Positions 1 to 6,498 of a stretch of DNA of 13,855 nucleotides are shown here, piece by piece. Source of the stretch: Acidobacteriaceae bacterium (GTDB lineage: Bacteria > Acidobacteriota > Terriglobia > Terriglobales > Acidobacteriaceae); contig PMWR01000496.1 in the NCBI GenBank assembly GCA_003166055.1, forward strand, positions 2,425-16,279, in the 5' to 3' direction. Position numbers and translations under genes: made by a program. Below the pieces are notes generated by a model. It saw only the letters and a list, made by a program, of their open reading frames with translations. It searched no databases and was not told the DNA's origin. How positions within the stretch are numbered: position 1 is the first letter of the stretch; each line of letters opens with the position of its first letter.

Positions 1-137
1 AACTTCTGATACCAATGATCCAGCGGCTTAAGGTCGACAGCACGGATTTGACTGTAACCACGCTGTCTCAGCGATGCTACCAGACTTCCCCCGATGAACC
101 CGCCTGCCCCTGTAACCACGACCAGCTTGCTTCTCAT
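1..137 (-). CDS. NAD-dependent sugar-nucleotide epimerase/dehydratase, N-terminal fragment (runs off the left edge)
   Basis: Only the first 45 codons are in the window. The product begins MRSKLVVVTGAGGFIGGSL, which has the glycine-rich TGxxGxxG turn of the Rossmann fold of extended short-chain dehydrogenases, so NAD(P) binding is well supported. After the next helix, AVDLKPLDHWYQ places an acidic residue at the end of beta strand 2, as expected for NAD specificity. The catalytic Tyr-x-x-x-Lys lies outside the window. The start is the ATG at 137-135, with AGAGGAAG a few bases upstream as ribosome binding site. The wording near the N-terminus recalls GDP-mannose 3,5-epimerase-like proteins, but the substrate cannot be fixed from this fragment. 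It lies on the same strand as the UDP-sugar genes at 1834-4287, which fits a polysaccharide locus. A separate promoter is likely, given the hairpin at 614-648 and about 530 non-coding bases before it. Confidence 0.85.
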   Translation of the reverse strand, partial: MRSKLVVVTGAGGFIGGSLVASLRQRGYSQIRAVDLKPLDHWYQK

Positions 138-613
138 TCCATCTTCCTCTGATCCGAGTCGAAAAACGCAGCCAATGGCGTTGGAGCATTTGGACTGCGG
201 CCCCGGCCTGTGCCTGACCGCTGGGCATGCCTGTGGTCAATGTAAATCAAGCCATGATCTCCAGCAAGGGGATCGAGATCGCGCCGCTTCCCAGAGTCGT
301 GCTTGCAAACGCGACATTGCGGTGACAAGGTTGACAGCGCAAAGCGTCCTTTCAATGTAGATGTTGCGCCATCTTTCGCGCCGCAACACTTGACGGCGGA
401 TTCAGCCGCTGTTGTCCTTTCCAGCCAAAAACAAAAAGAGACTGTCGAGACTATATTCGTGCCGCCAAAGAGCGACCTTCAACCTGCATGAACCAATGTA
501 ACGAACTTACCCACGCTCACACAACTGTCTTGGGGCCAGACATTGGCATTTCAGATTCAAGCCCGCATTTCTTATGGGTCAAGAAAGGCAAGCAGACCGT
601 CAAGATGGCAGGA
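138..613. other. Non-coding stretch upstream of the epimerase
   Basis: No convincing gene was found on either strand: the short open frames have no recognisable domain and no good ribosome binding site. It probably holds the promoter and leader of the epimerase that starts at 137 on the minus strand. One candidate on that strand is TTGCTG (267-262), a 17-base spacer and TACATT (244-239), which would give a leader of roughly 95 bases. The match is modest, with 3 of 6 and 4 of 6 consensus bases. Confidence 0.35.
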
Positions 614-648
614 CTGAGTTAACTCGGATTTCGCGACCGAGTGCTCAG
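614..648 (-). terminator. Hairpin after the polysaccharide operon, possible terminator
   Basis: An inverted repeat pairs ACTCGG (622-627) with CCGAGT (637-642) around a 9-base loop. An outer pair, CTGAG (614-618) with CTCAG (644-648), flanks a small internal loop. It starts 21 bases past the stop of the acyltransferase remnant at 669, the usual place for a terminator of the minus-strand operon. No clean T-run follows on the minus strand, so factor-independent termination is uncertain; it may act as an RNA 3-prime stabiliser. Confidence 0.45.
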
Positions 649-668
649 CGTTACACAAAGATTATTTC

Positions 669-1808
669 TCAGGCCCAGGGCAAGTCTTTTTTCAATGCTT
701 GCCTGTGAAATTCCAGGGAAGCGAAAAGGCGCTTCAATGCGCGCCGCATCGCTTCTTCGTAATAGTGAAACACCAGGCAGGAAATGACGATCAACAGTGC
801 CGGCGAAGAAAGCGATCCCACTACGTAAGGAACATGCAGAACTTTTTCGCACAGGAGGCGCACCCAGTTGCGTATCGGATATTGCAGCAAATAGATCGAG
901 TAACTCGCCCCACCCAGGAAAACCAGGGGGCGCCACGACAATACCTTCGTAAATCAACTCCCTTCAGCGCCTAACTCGTAAATGAGCCCCACATACGGCA
1001 GCGTCACAAGCGAGAGCCAGCGTGCGTCCAAAACGGAGAGCATGACTAACGCAGCCAGTAGGTAAAGACCAATTCTGAGCGAGTTACCCTTGTGCGGAGA
1101 GTCGATCAGGCGCAAGGCTATCAGGATTCCCAACAGAAACTCCGGCAGCCGCTCGAGGGGCAGCGGAATCTAATGGAGAGTGGCCGCATCGGCCGGGTCA
1201 ATCTGGTTAGCGGGAATCGAAGTATGGAGCAGCGCAATCACCAGGCAAAGTAGTGCAATGCAAGCGATCTGAATGCGGCGCTGAAGTTTTGCGCAAGCCG
1301 GCAACAGCAGCGGGAAACACAAATAAAAGAATGCTTCTACTGAGAGCGTCCACGCGGGAAAGTTCCACATTTGAGCCAAGCCGTTGGCTGGATTCCAAGC
1401 CTGCGTCGCGGTCAATACAGCAATAGTGGCACTGGCCGTCATCTGCCCTCGAAACGGGCAATCGATCAGCAACGATAACAGGTACACGGGATAAACACGA
1501 CAAAACCGTGCTTCCCAAAACCTCCTTCTCTCGCCTCCGAACCGAAGTTGACCCAGATAGGAATACGAAAGAATGAAGCCCGAAAGAATAAGGAAAAATG
1601 GCACACCCATGTAACCGTTGCTCAGAAACCGAGTTACAGTGGCAGGTGCTCCGGCTTGTCGCGCTGGACGGGATGCAAAGTGAAAGACCAGCACGTAGAA
1701 CGCCGCAAAGAACCGGGTACTGGTTAGTGAGTACAACGGCGGGCGCAATACGCGGCGCAGGCTGCCGTCTTCATTTGTGGATGTCGTGGCTGCATTTTGA
1801 GCACTCAA
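669..1808 (-). pseudogene. Membrane-bound O-acyltransferase (acyltransferase 3 family), broken by two in-frame stops
   Basis: Acyltransferase-3 (OafA/YrhL-like) proteins are polytopic membrane enzymes that acetylate or acylate sugars of surface polysaccharides. Family features are clear: the first membrane segment with conserved Arg32 and His43 (TSTRFFAAFYVLVFHF), then GVPFFLILSGFILSY, and AWTLSVEAFFYLCFPLLL. After a TAG at 1172-1170 the same frame continues with LERLPEFLLGILIAL and further membrane segments. After a TGA at 956-954 it continues, again in the same frame, with RPLVFLGGASYSIYLLQYPI, the typical C-terminal block, and ends at the TGA at 671-669. So about 380 codons of normal family length are preserved with two nonsense codons and no frameshift. 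The N-terminus is also irregular: only TTG (1808) is available in frame, while an ATG at 1837 overlapping the upstream stop is in a different frame. A C-to-T change could have produced both stops (CAG to TAG, CGA to TGA). It is most likely inactive; readthrough or consensus error are alternatives. Confidence 0.85.
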
Positions 1809-1833
1809 TTGGCGGGCTTCGGTTCGATGAGCC

Positions 1834-2790
1834 TCATAAACGGTTCAGCTGGGGACTTTCCTGAGCTATCTTACTTCTGAAGAAATCAAGCGATTTCGTT
1901 AGCCCTTCCCTGAGCGCTATCCGCGGTTCCCAATCCAGCAGCGTGCGAGCCTTCGTGATATCCGGGCAGCGGCGTGCGGGATCATCTTCCGGCAGGGATT
2001 CGAAGCACAGCCCAGTTTCCGAAACAGTTACCTCAAGGACAGCTTTCGCGCATTCGAGAATCGTAATCTCGATGGGGTTGCCGAGGTTCACGGGCATGTG
2101 TTCCTCTGATTTGGAGAGCCGCAGGATTCCTTCGATAAGATCGTCTACATAGCAGAAGCTTCGGGTCTGGCTGCCATCTCCGTATATCGTCAGCGGGTCC
2201 CCGCGCAAAGCCTGCATAAGAAAATTGGAGATGACGCGACCGTCGCTGGGGTGCAGGCGCGGACCGTAGGTGTTGAAGATTCGCGCCAGGTGGGTATTGA
2301 CGCCGCGAGCACGATAATAGGCCATGACCAGTGCCTCGCTGAAACGCTTGGCCTCGTCGTAAACTGAACGCGGACCGACCGGATTTACATTTCCCCAGTA
2401 GTCCTCACTCTGCGGATGTTCCATCGGATCGCCATAGCATTCCGATGTGGAGGCGTGGAGGTAGCAGGCGCGATACCTGGCTGCAATCTCGAGCGTGTTC
2501 TCAGTGCCCACGGAACCAACACGCAGCGTTTCAATAGCGAGACGTAGATATTCAGGCGGGCTGGCTGGGGAAGCGAAGTTGAACACACAGTCCACCGGAC
2601 CCGGATCGAAGGGTTTGCAGATATCTCTTTCTTCAAAGCTAAAGCGCGGCTCGCCCGCGAGGTGGGCAAGGTTATCGAGGTTCCCGGTGGAAAGGTTATC
2701 AATGCCCAGGACTGAATGGCCCTCACCCAGGAGCCTGTCAGTCAGGTGAGAACCGAGGAATCCGGCGGCGCCGGTTACGAGTACGCGCAT
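1834..2790 (-). CDS. uxs: UDP-glucuronate decarboxylase (UDP-xylose synthase)
   Basis: Extended short-chain dehydrogenase of 318 residues, the usual size of soluble bacterial UDP-xylose synthases. It converts UDP-glucuronate to UDP-xylose and CO2 through a bound-NAD 4-keto intermediate in the cytoplasm. Visible features: TGAAGFLGSH (residues 6-15, NAD binding), DNLSTGN (31-37), the active-site block STSECYGDP around Thr115 and Glu117, NPVGPRSVYDEAKR with catalytic Tyr144 and Lys148, and RSFCYVDDLIEG (210-221). NPxGPRSxYDEAKR and TSExYGDP are characteristic of this family rather than of GalE-type epimerases. The ATG at 2790 is chosen because MRVLVTGAAGFLG begins directly there; the frame is open back to a TTG at 2853, but that would add an unneeded 21-residue tail. 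The ribosome binding site is weak. It lies 81 bases after UDP-glucose dehydrogenase, which supplies its substrate. Its TGA overlaps an ATG (ATGA, 1837-1834) at the front of the acyltransferase remnant. Confidence 0.9.
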   Translation of the reverse strand: MRVLVTGAAGFLGSHLTDRLLGEGHSVLGIDNLSTGNLDNLAHLAGEPRFSFEERDICKPFDPGPVDCVFNFASPASPPEYLRLAIETLRVGSVGTENTLEIAARYRACYLHASTSECYGDPMEHPQSEDYWGNVNPVGPRSVYDEAKRFSEALVMAYYRARGVNTHLARIFNTYGPRLHPSDGRVISNFLMQALRGDPLTIYGDGSQTRSFCYVDDLIEGILRLSKSEEHMPVNLGNPIEITILECAKAVLEVTVSETGLCFESLPEDDPARRCPDITKARTLLDWEPRIALREGLTKSLDFFRSKIAQESPQLNRL

Positions 2791-2871
2791 GGTCAGGATC
2801 TCGTGCTTCTTGGCGCGGGTCATTGACCTGGCCGAAATAACTATCCAAAACAAGGAAAAAAATGAACCGGC

Positions 2872-4287
2872 CTATAATACCAAGCTTCGCGGCTTGCCTT
2901 GCTGTGCCTGATAACTTGCCGGCCGGCCCACACTAACATAAGTGAAGCCGTGATCCAGCATCTCCTGCGGCTTGTAAAGGTTGCGGCCGTCGATCACAAT
3001 CGGGAAGCGGACTGCCTGGTTGAGCCGCACCAGATCGATCGAAGCGAACTCCTTCCAGTCAGTCAGAATCAGAACAGCGTCGGCGTCTTTGGCCGCCTCG
3101 TAGAGATCGGATGCATAATGCATCTTGCCGGATGGCGGTAACACGACTCTCGCGCGCTCCGTAGCCGCCGGATCGTAGGCGGTCACCGAAGCACCCGCAT
3201 CCAACAGTCTCTTGATGATGTCCAGAGCAGGTGATTCGCGTATATCGTCCGTGTTCCCCTTGAAGGCCAGGCCCAGCGCCGCAATCCGCTTGCCGCGAAG
3301 CGTCCACAGCGCCGAGAGCACCTTATTAAAGAAAATATCCTTCTGCGTTTCGTTGATCTTGCGAACTTCCTGGAGTAGTTGGAAGTCCACCCCCCGCTGC
3401 TGCGCCACCCAGTGGAAAGCGGCCACATCCTTCGGAAAGCAGGACCCGCCGTAGCCAAGCCCGGCTCGCAGAAATTTGTTGCCGATGCGACTGTCGAGGC
3501 CCATGCCGGCAGCGATGTCCTCGATGTCCGCGTCCACGGCCTCAGCAAGATTGGCTACCGCATTGATGAAGGATATCTTGAGGGCCAGGAAAGCGTTGGA
3601 TGCGTGCTTGATGATCTCAGCGCTTTGCGTCGAAGTGACCAAAAGGCTTGCCGGATGACTTGCGCTGCAAGGACCCGCGAGCGCCCCGGACTGAGAGTAA
3701 TAGGTCCCCTCAGTGAGCGGCGCATAGATGCGCCGCAGCACATCGGCGGAGTTCTCGTTGACTGCCCCGACCACGATGCGGTCTGGATGCAGAAAGTCGA
3801 TAACCGCAGCGCCTTCGCGCAGAAACTCCGGATTGGAAACCACGTCGAAGCTCTGCGGATGGACGCCATGGCGGTGCAGCACGCGGCGGATCCACTCGTT
3901 GGTGTAGACCGGCACAGTGCTCTTTTCTACGATTACCTTGTAGCCCCCGATGGAACGTGCAATCTCGGAGACCACGGCCTCGACATAAGACAGATCTGCG
4001 GCGCCAGTATCACCCTGGGGGGTGCCGACGGCTATGAAAACAGCCTCGCTCGCTTCCACTGCGGTACCCAGATCGGTGGTAAACTCCAACCCACGATCCC
4101 GATGTTTGGCCAGCAACTCGGGCAGATGGTCTTCGAATATGGGCACGCCGCCCTCACGGAGGGTATTCACCCTGGCTTCGTCGTTATCAACGCAGACAAC
4201 GCGATGCCCCATTTCGGCGAAGCAGGCCGCCGCGACAAGTCCGACATATCCGGACCCTATTACACAAATGGAAACTTGATTCGACAT
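2872..4287 (-). CDS. ugd: UDP-glucose 6-dehydrogenase
   Basis: NAD-dependent four-electron oxidation of UDP-glucose to UDP-glucuronate, the entry to uronic acid and pentose nucleotide sugars. The protein has 471 residues from MSNQ. The N-terminal Rossmann domain carries IGSGYVGLVAA (residues 10-20) and IAVGTPQG (85-92). The active site is seen as EKSTVP (121-126), NPEFLREG with Glu154 (152-159), Lys227 and Asn231 in EIIKHASN, and GYGGSCFPKD with the catalytic nucleophile Cys283 and Asp287. The C-terminal UDP-binding domain starts near residue 330 with LAFKGNTDDIRESPA. A segment around residues 195-220 is longer than in short enterobacterial enzymes, as in many relatives. The ATG at 4287 is preferred because the conserved strand begins at once; an in-frame ATG at 4338 would add 17 basic, proline-rich residues. 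The next gene uses its product, so the pair makes UDP-xylose. Confidence 0.95.
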   Translation of the reverse strand: MSNQVSICVIGSGYVGLVAAACFAEMGHRVVCVDNDEARVNTLREGGVPIFEDHLPELLAKHRDRGLEFTTDLGTAVEASEAVFIAVGTPQGDTGAADLSYVEAVVSEIARSIGGYKVIVEKSTVPVYTNEWIRRVLHRHGVHPQSFDVVSNPEFLREGAAVIDFLHPDRIVVGAVNENSADVLRRIYAPLTEGTYYSQSGALAGPCSASHPASLLVTSTQSAEIIKHASNAFLALKISFINAVANLAEAVDADIEDIAAGMGLDSRIGNKFLRAGLGYGGSCFPKDVAAFHWVAQQRGVDFQLLQEVRKINETQKDIFFNKVLSALWTLRGKRIAALGLAFKGNTDDIRESPALDIIKRLLDAGASVTAYDPAATERARVVLPPSGKMHYASDLYEAAKDADAVLILTDWKEFASIDLVRLNQAVRFPIVIDGRNLYKPQEMLDHGFTYVSVGRPASYQAQQGKPRSLVL

Positions 4288-4733
4288 AGGCTGTTGTCGC
4301 TTTCCCGGCTTTCTCCTGGGACTTGGCTGGACGATCATTTGTGAATTGACATCTTAGCCTTGACGCAATGGATCAACGATCAAAGTTTATCAGAATGAGA
4401 TCAGGCACAGCTTGATGCGCTTCCGATCCAGACTTTCCGCCGACCAACCTACGGTGTTACCAATTGGGAAACGGAGAAAATGTCCGATGCCGCCGACATC
4501 CTGGAACCCGCTCAAGTCAAACACTCAATCGGGCCTGAAGACTGCGTGTGCCTCATCCCGCTGCGACTCGCAGCCTGATAATCGTTCGGTTGACCGACTG
4601 TTGGTTACCCGTGAAGCGTGTTGACTCGTTCGCTTCCAACCAAATTTTGAAACGGGTCATCGGTGAGCTAAGGTACACTTATTCGCAAAGTGCTCGCCTC
4701 GGGGGGGGCTGCAATTTTGGAAGGAGAACCTCA
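4288..4733. other. Divergent intergenic region between ugd and the beta-barrel gene
   Basis: No credible gene seen. It should contain promoters for both flanking genes. On the minus strand, TAAGAT at 4356-4351 resembles a -10 box, giving a start of transcription near 4344 and a leader of about 55 bases before the ATG at 4287; no good -35 lies at the right distance. On the plus strand, TACACT at 4674-4679 is the best -10-like hexamer, but TTGAAA (4647-4652) is too far upstream at 21 bases. A short palindrome TCGGTTGACCGA (4586-4597) could be an operator. A G-run at 4701-4708 is listed separately. Confidence 0.35.
4701..4708 (+). repeat. Run of eight G upstream of the beta-barrel gene
   Basis: Eight consecutive G lie 12 bases before the AAGGAG ribosome binding site of the outer-membrane protein gene. 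It is the longest homopolymer noticed in the window. Such tracts can slip during replication and vary promoter or leader length; whether this one does is not known. Confidence 0.6.
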
Positions 4734-5330
4734 ATGTCTCGCCATTTGTGCTCGAAGCTCGTACTGGCAGTCCTCTTTGCGGCATTAGCAGTTCCCACCT
4801 CCTCACAAGTTGCGCCTGCCGCCAAAGGCGGGACTGGTGTGACAATGGCCGCTGGAGCCGGCGTTTCTGACTACAAGATGGATTTCGGCCCAGGCCATGA
4901 GTGGGGCGGAACATTGTGGTTCGACGCAAATCTCAACGGGGGGCCTCCATTGCTGCGAGGACTCGGCGTGGAGTTTGAAGCTCGCGACCTAAGTGTCCAC
5001 CGCAGCCCCGCGCTTCCCAACGATTTTCGCACCGATACCTTGGGCGGTGGACTTACCTACACTTACCGGCATTTCCACAATTTCAGGCCATACATGAAGT
5101 TCCTTGGAAGTTACGGAAGCCTCGACGTTAAAAAGACGAGCTCGCATTTCACATGGGTCGAATGGGCTCCGGGCGGCGGCATTGAGTACCGTCCATTCGG
5201 ACGCGTCTGGCTTCGTGCCGACTACGAATACCAGGACTGGCCGAACATTTTCGCGAATGGATATGACTTCGATCCCCAGGGATTTACGGTCGGGGCGGTA
5301 TATGAATTCCATAGTCACCAGCGGCGCTGA
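4734..5330 (+). CDS. Secreted outer-membrane beta-barrel protein (OmpA-like/porin-family barrel)
   Basis: A 198-residue protein with an N-terminal signal peptide: basic MSRHLCSK, a hydrophobic core LVLAVLFAALAV, and likely cleavage around PTSSQ-VAPAA (near residue 25). The rest alternates polar and hydrophobic or aromatic residues with many glycines, as in small eight-stranded barrels: GVTMAAGAGVSDY, WGGTLWFDANL, GLGVEFEARDL, TLGGGLTYTYRHF, RPYMKFLGSYGSL, WVEWAPGGGIEYRP, VWLRADYEYQDW and finally GFTVGAVYEF, followed by a short basic tail HSHQRR. The ATG at 4734 is chosen because AAGGAG (4721-4726) sits 7 bases before it and because it begins the signal peptide; the frame is open further upstream without coding character. 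The barrel class is well supported. A specific role (structural, adhesion or small-solute pore) cannot be deduced. It is transcribed alone, divergent from ugd and convergent with the gene at 5617-6495. Confidence 0.85.
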   Translation: MSRHLCSKLVLAVLFAALAVPTSSQVAPAAKGGTGVTMAAGAGVSDYKMDFGPGHEWGGTLWFDANLNGGPPLLRGLGVEFEARDLSVHRSPALPNDFRTDTLGGGLTYTYRHFHNFRPYMKFLGSYGSLDVKKTSSHFTWVEWAPGGGIEYRPFGRVWLRADYEYQDWPNIFANGYDFDPQGFTVGAVYEFHSHQRR

Positions 5331-5369
5331 TTCCCCATTTGGAATCTCAACGGGAGCACGTTGATCCGA

Positions 5370-5401
5370 GGGTGCGTCGTCTCCAAAGAGACGGCCCACC
5401 C
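5370..5401 (+). terminator. Hairpin after the beta-barrel gene
   Basis: Inner stem CGTCTC (5378-5383) pairs with GAGACG (5388-5393) around the loop CAAA. Outer arms GGGTG (5370-5374) and CACCC (5397-5401) extend it, with one C-C mismatch and one G-T pair between. It lies 39 bases past the stop at 5330. No T-run follows, so it is a terminator-like structure rather than a textbook intrinsic terminator. It would also fold in a transcript from the opposite strand. Confidence 0.5.
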
Positions 5402-5552
5402 TTCGGCTTAACCCCTCCCAGCAGAACAAACTACTTATAATCAATAACTTGGACGAACTCGACTAGAATCGTCTATTGCGCTGTCCGGAAGGCGAAGCGG
5501 CTCAATCTGAACCCGCCTCAAGGCACACTTGCTCGATTGAATCTTTCAGATC

Positions 5553-5585
5553 ATCGTGGGTCAAGTGTACGAGCGACCCAACGAT
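5553..5585 (-). terminator. Hairpin after the unknown secreted-protein gene
   Basis: ATCGTGGGTC (5553-5562) pairs with GACCC (5575-5579) and ACGAT (5581-5585), with a single bulged A at 5580 and a 12-base loop. It lies about 31 bases past the minus-strand stop at 5617, a natural place to end the two-gene transcript starting at 9762. No T-run follows on the minus strand. Confidence 0.45.
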
Positions 5586-5616
5586 CGGTGTTTCAAGCGC
5601 CGGGTGTGAAGCCGGT

Positions 5617-6495
5617 TCAATTCTCCGGCGAGGGAACCTTGGCTTCGGTAGTTGCCGTACTAATCGATACGGGGTGAACCACCTTGGTTTGAATCAGCTC
5701 AGCGGGCCTATGCATGGCTTTGAGCAGATTTCCTCTGATGTCGAAATTCATCGTCCATTCCATAGGTCGCGCTGTCGCCGATATATCCACAAAAGAGAGG
5801 ATCACGTTGCGACCATTCTGAATTTCAAGCTTGGGCGGCCCGGCCAATAGGGACTTCCAATTCTCTGATGACTCCGCCGGCAACACCGCTTGAGGACGCC
5901 CTCCGGCCAGCACCGCGTAGCAAAGTCCGGTCCCAAGCCAATCCGGTGGTGTTGCGAAATGCTCTTCCGCCCGAATGTGATTGAATGCGGAGATCGTCAT
6001 CGCATTGATCGGCGCTGGGGAGAACAGAGAATATCCTCTCATTTGGATCGGAATGATCCGCACCCGGCCGTCACCATCGCGTGGAATCGATGCCGAGAAT
6101 ACGCTGACATCGCCCGTTCCGTTGTTGCGCGCAAATCGCAACAGAATATGATTGGGAATCGCCGAGCAAACCACCTGCTCGTAATTCCATTTGCCTCCAT
6201 TGAAATCCAATCCGAGAAATCCAGCGCGCTCGCTGATCGATGATTCCGCATCCGCTACCAGATTGCGATCTTTCTCGGTCATCTGGTCGACGGTGCGGAA
6301 CTTGATCAATTCGACATTGTCCCGAGCCCCTGTCGAAAACGGTATGGGTCGTTCAACCGGTATCACTTCCTTGATCCTCGGCTCGCTCGGAGTCACCTCC
6401 CTAACCGTCTGCGCCGCCAACACGGCGCCGAATGTGGCAATGAACATCACGGAAGTGAAGACCGAGACCAACGTTCGTCGTTCCATACATTTCAT
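5617..6495 (-). CDS. Secreted protein of unknown function
   Basis: I do not recognise the family. The product has 292 residues and a clear signal peptide: MKCMERRT, a hydrophobic stretch to about residue 26 (FIATFGAVLA), and likely cleavage at AQ near 28-29. The mature part has a proline-rich start (PSEPRIKEVIPVERPIPF), a mixed alpha/beta region, and two cysteines, Cys110 and Cys192, that could form a disulfide in the periplasm. No membrane segment, metal motif or catalytic signature was seen. Start: the ATG at 6495 has GAGGA about 8-9 bases upstream, inside the end of the preceding gene; a second in-frame ATG at 6486 is possible. It begins 3 bases after the stop of the Asp-box gene, so the two are almost surely co-transcribed and probably translationally coupled. 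That suggests a helper role for the larger secreted protein, but this is inference from position only. Confidence 0.75.
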   Translation of the reverse strand: MKCMERRTLVSVFTSVMFIATFGAVLAAQTVREVTPSEPRIKEVIPVERPIPFSTGARDNVELIKFRTVDQMTEKDRNLVADAESSISERAGFLGLDFNGGKWNYEQVVCSAIPNHILLRFARNNGTGDVSVFSASIPRDGDGRVRIIPIQMRGYSLFSPAPINAMTISAFNHIRAEEHFATPPDWLGTGLCYAVLAGGRPQAVLPAESSENWKSLLAGPPKLEIQNGRNVILSFVDISATARPMEWTMNFDIRGNLLKAMHRPAELIQTKVVHPVSISTATTEAKVPSPEN

Positions 6496-6498
6496 AGA

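Noticed and set aside
954..956. TGA as a possible selenocysteine codon and TAG (1170-1172) as pyrrolysine
   Set aside because: Neither residue is known in this membrane acyltransferase family, and no stem-loop resembling a bacterial selenocysteine insertion element was noticed directly after the TGA. Two ordinary nonsense mutations are simpler.
2821..2853. Upstream starts for the UDP-xylose synthase (TTG 2853, ATG 2823)
   Set aside because: They would add residues before the first Rossmann strand that family members do not need; neither has a strong ribosome binding site.
3379..4344. Long open frame on the plus strand (321 codons) inside the UDP-glucose dehydrogenase gene
   Set aside because: It is antisense to a gene with complete active-site motifs, has no recognisable domain or ribosome binding site, and is a by-product of codon bias.
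4412..4624. Possible 70-codon gene in the ugd/beta-barrel intergenic region
   Set aside because: No ribosome binding site, no domain, irregular composition; the region is better read as regulatory.
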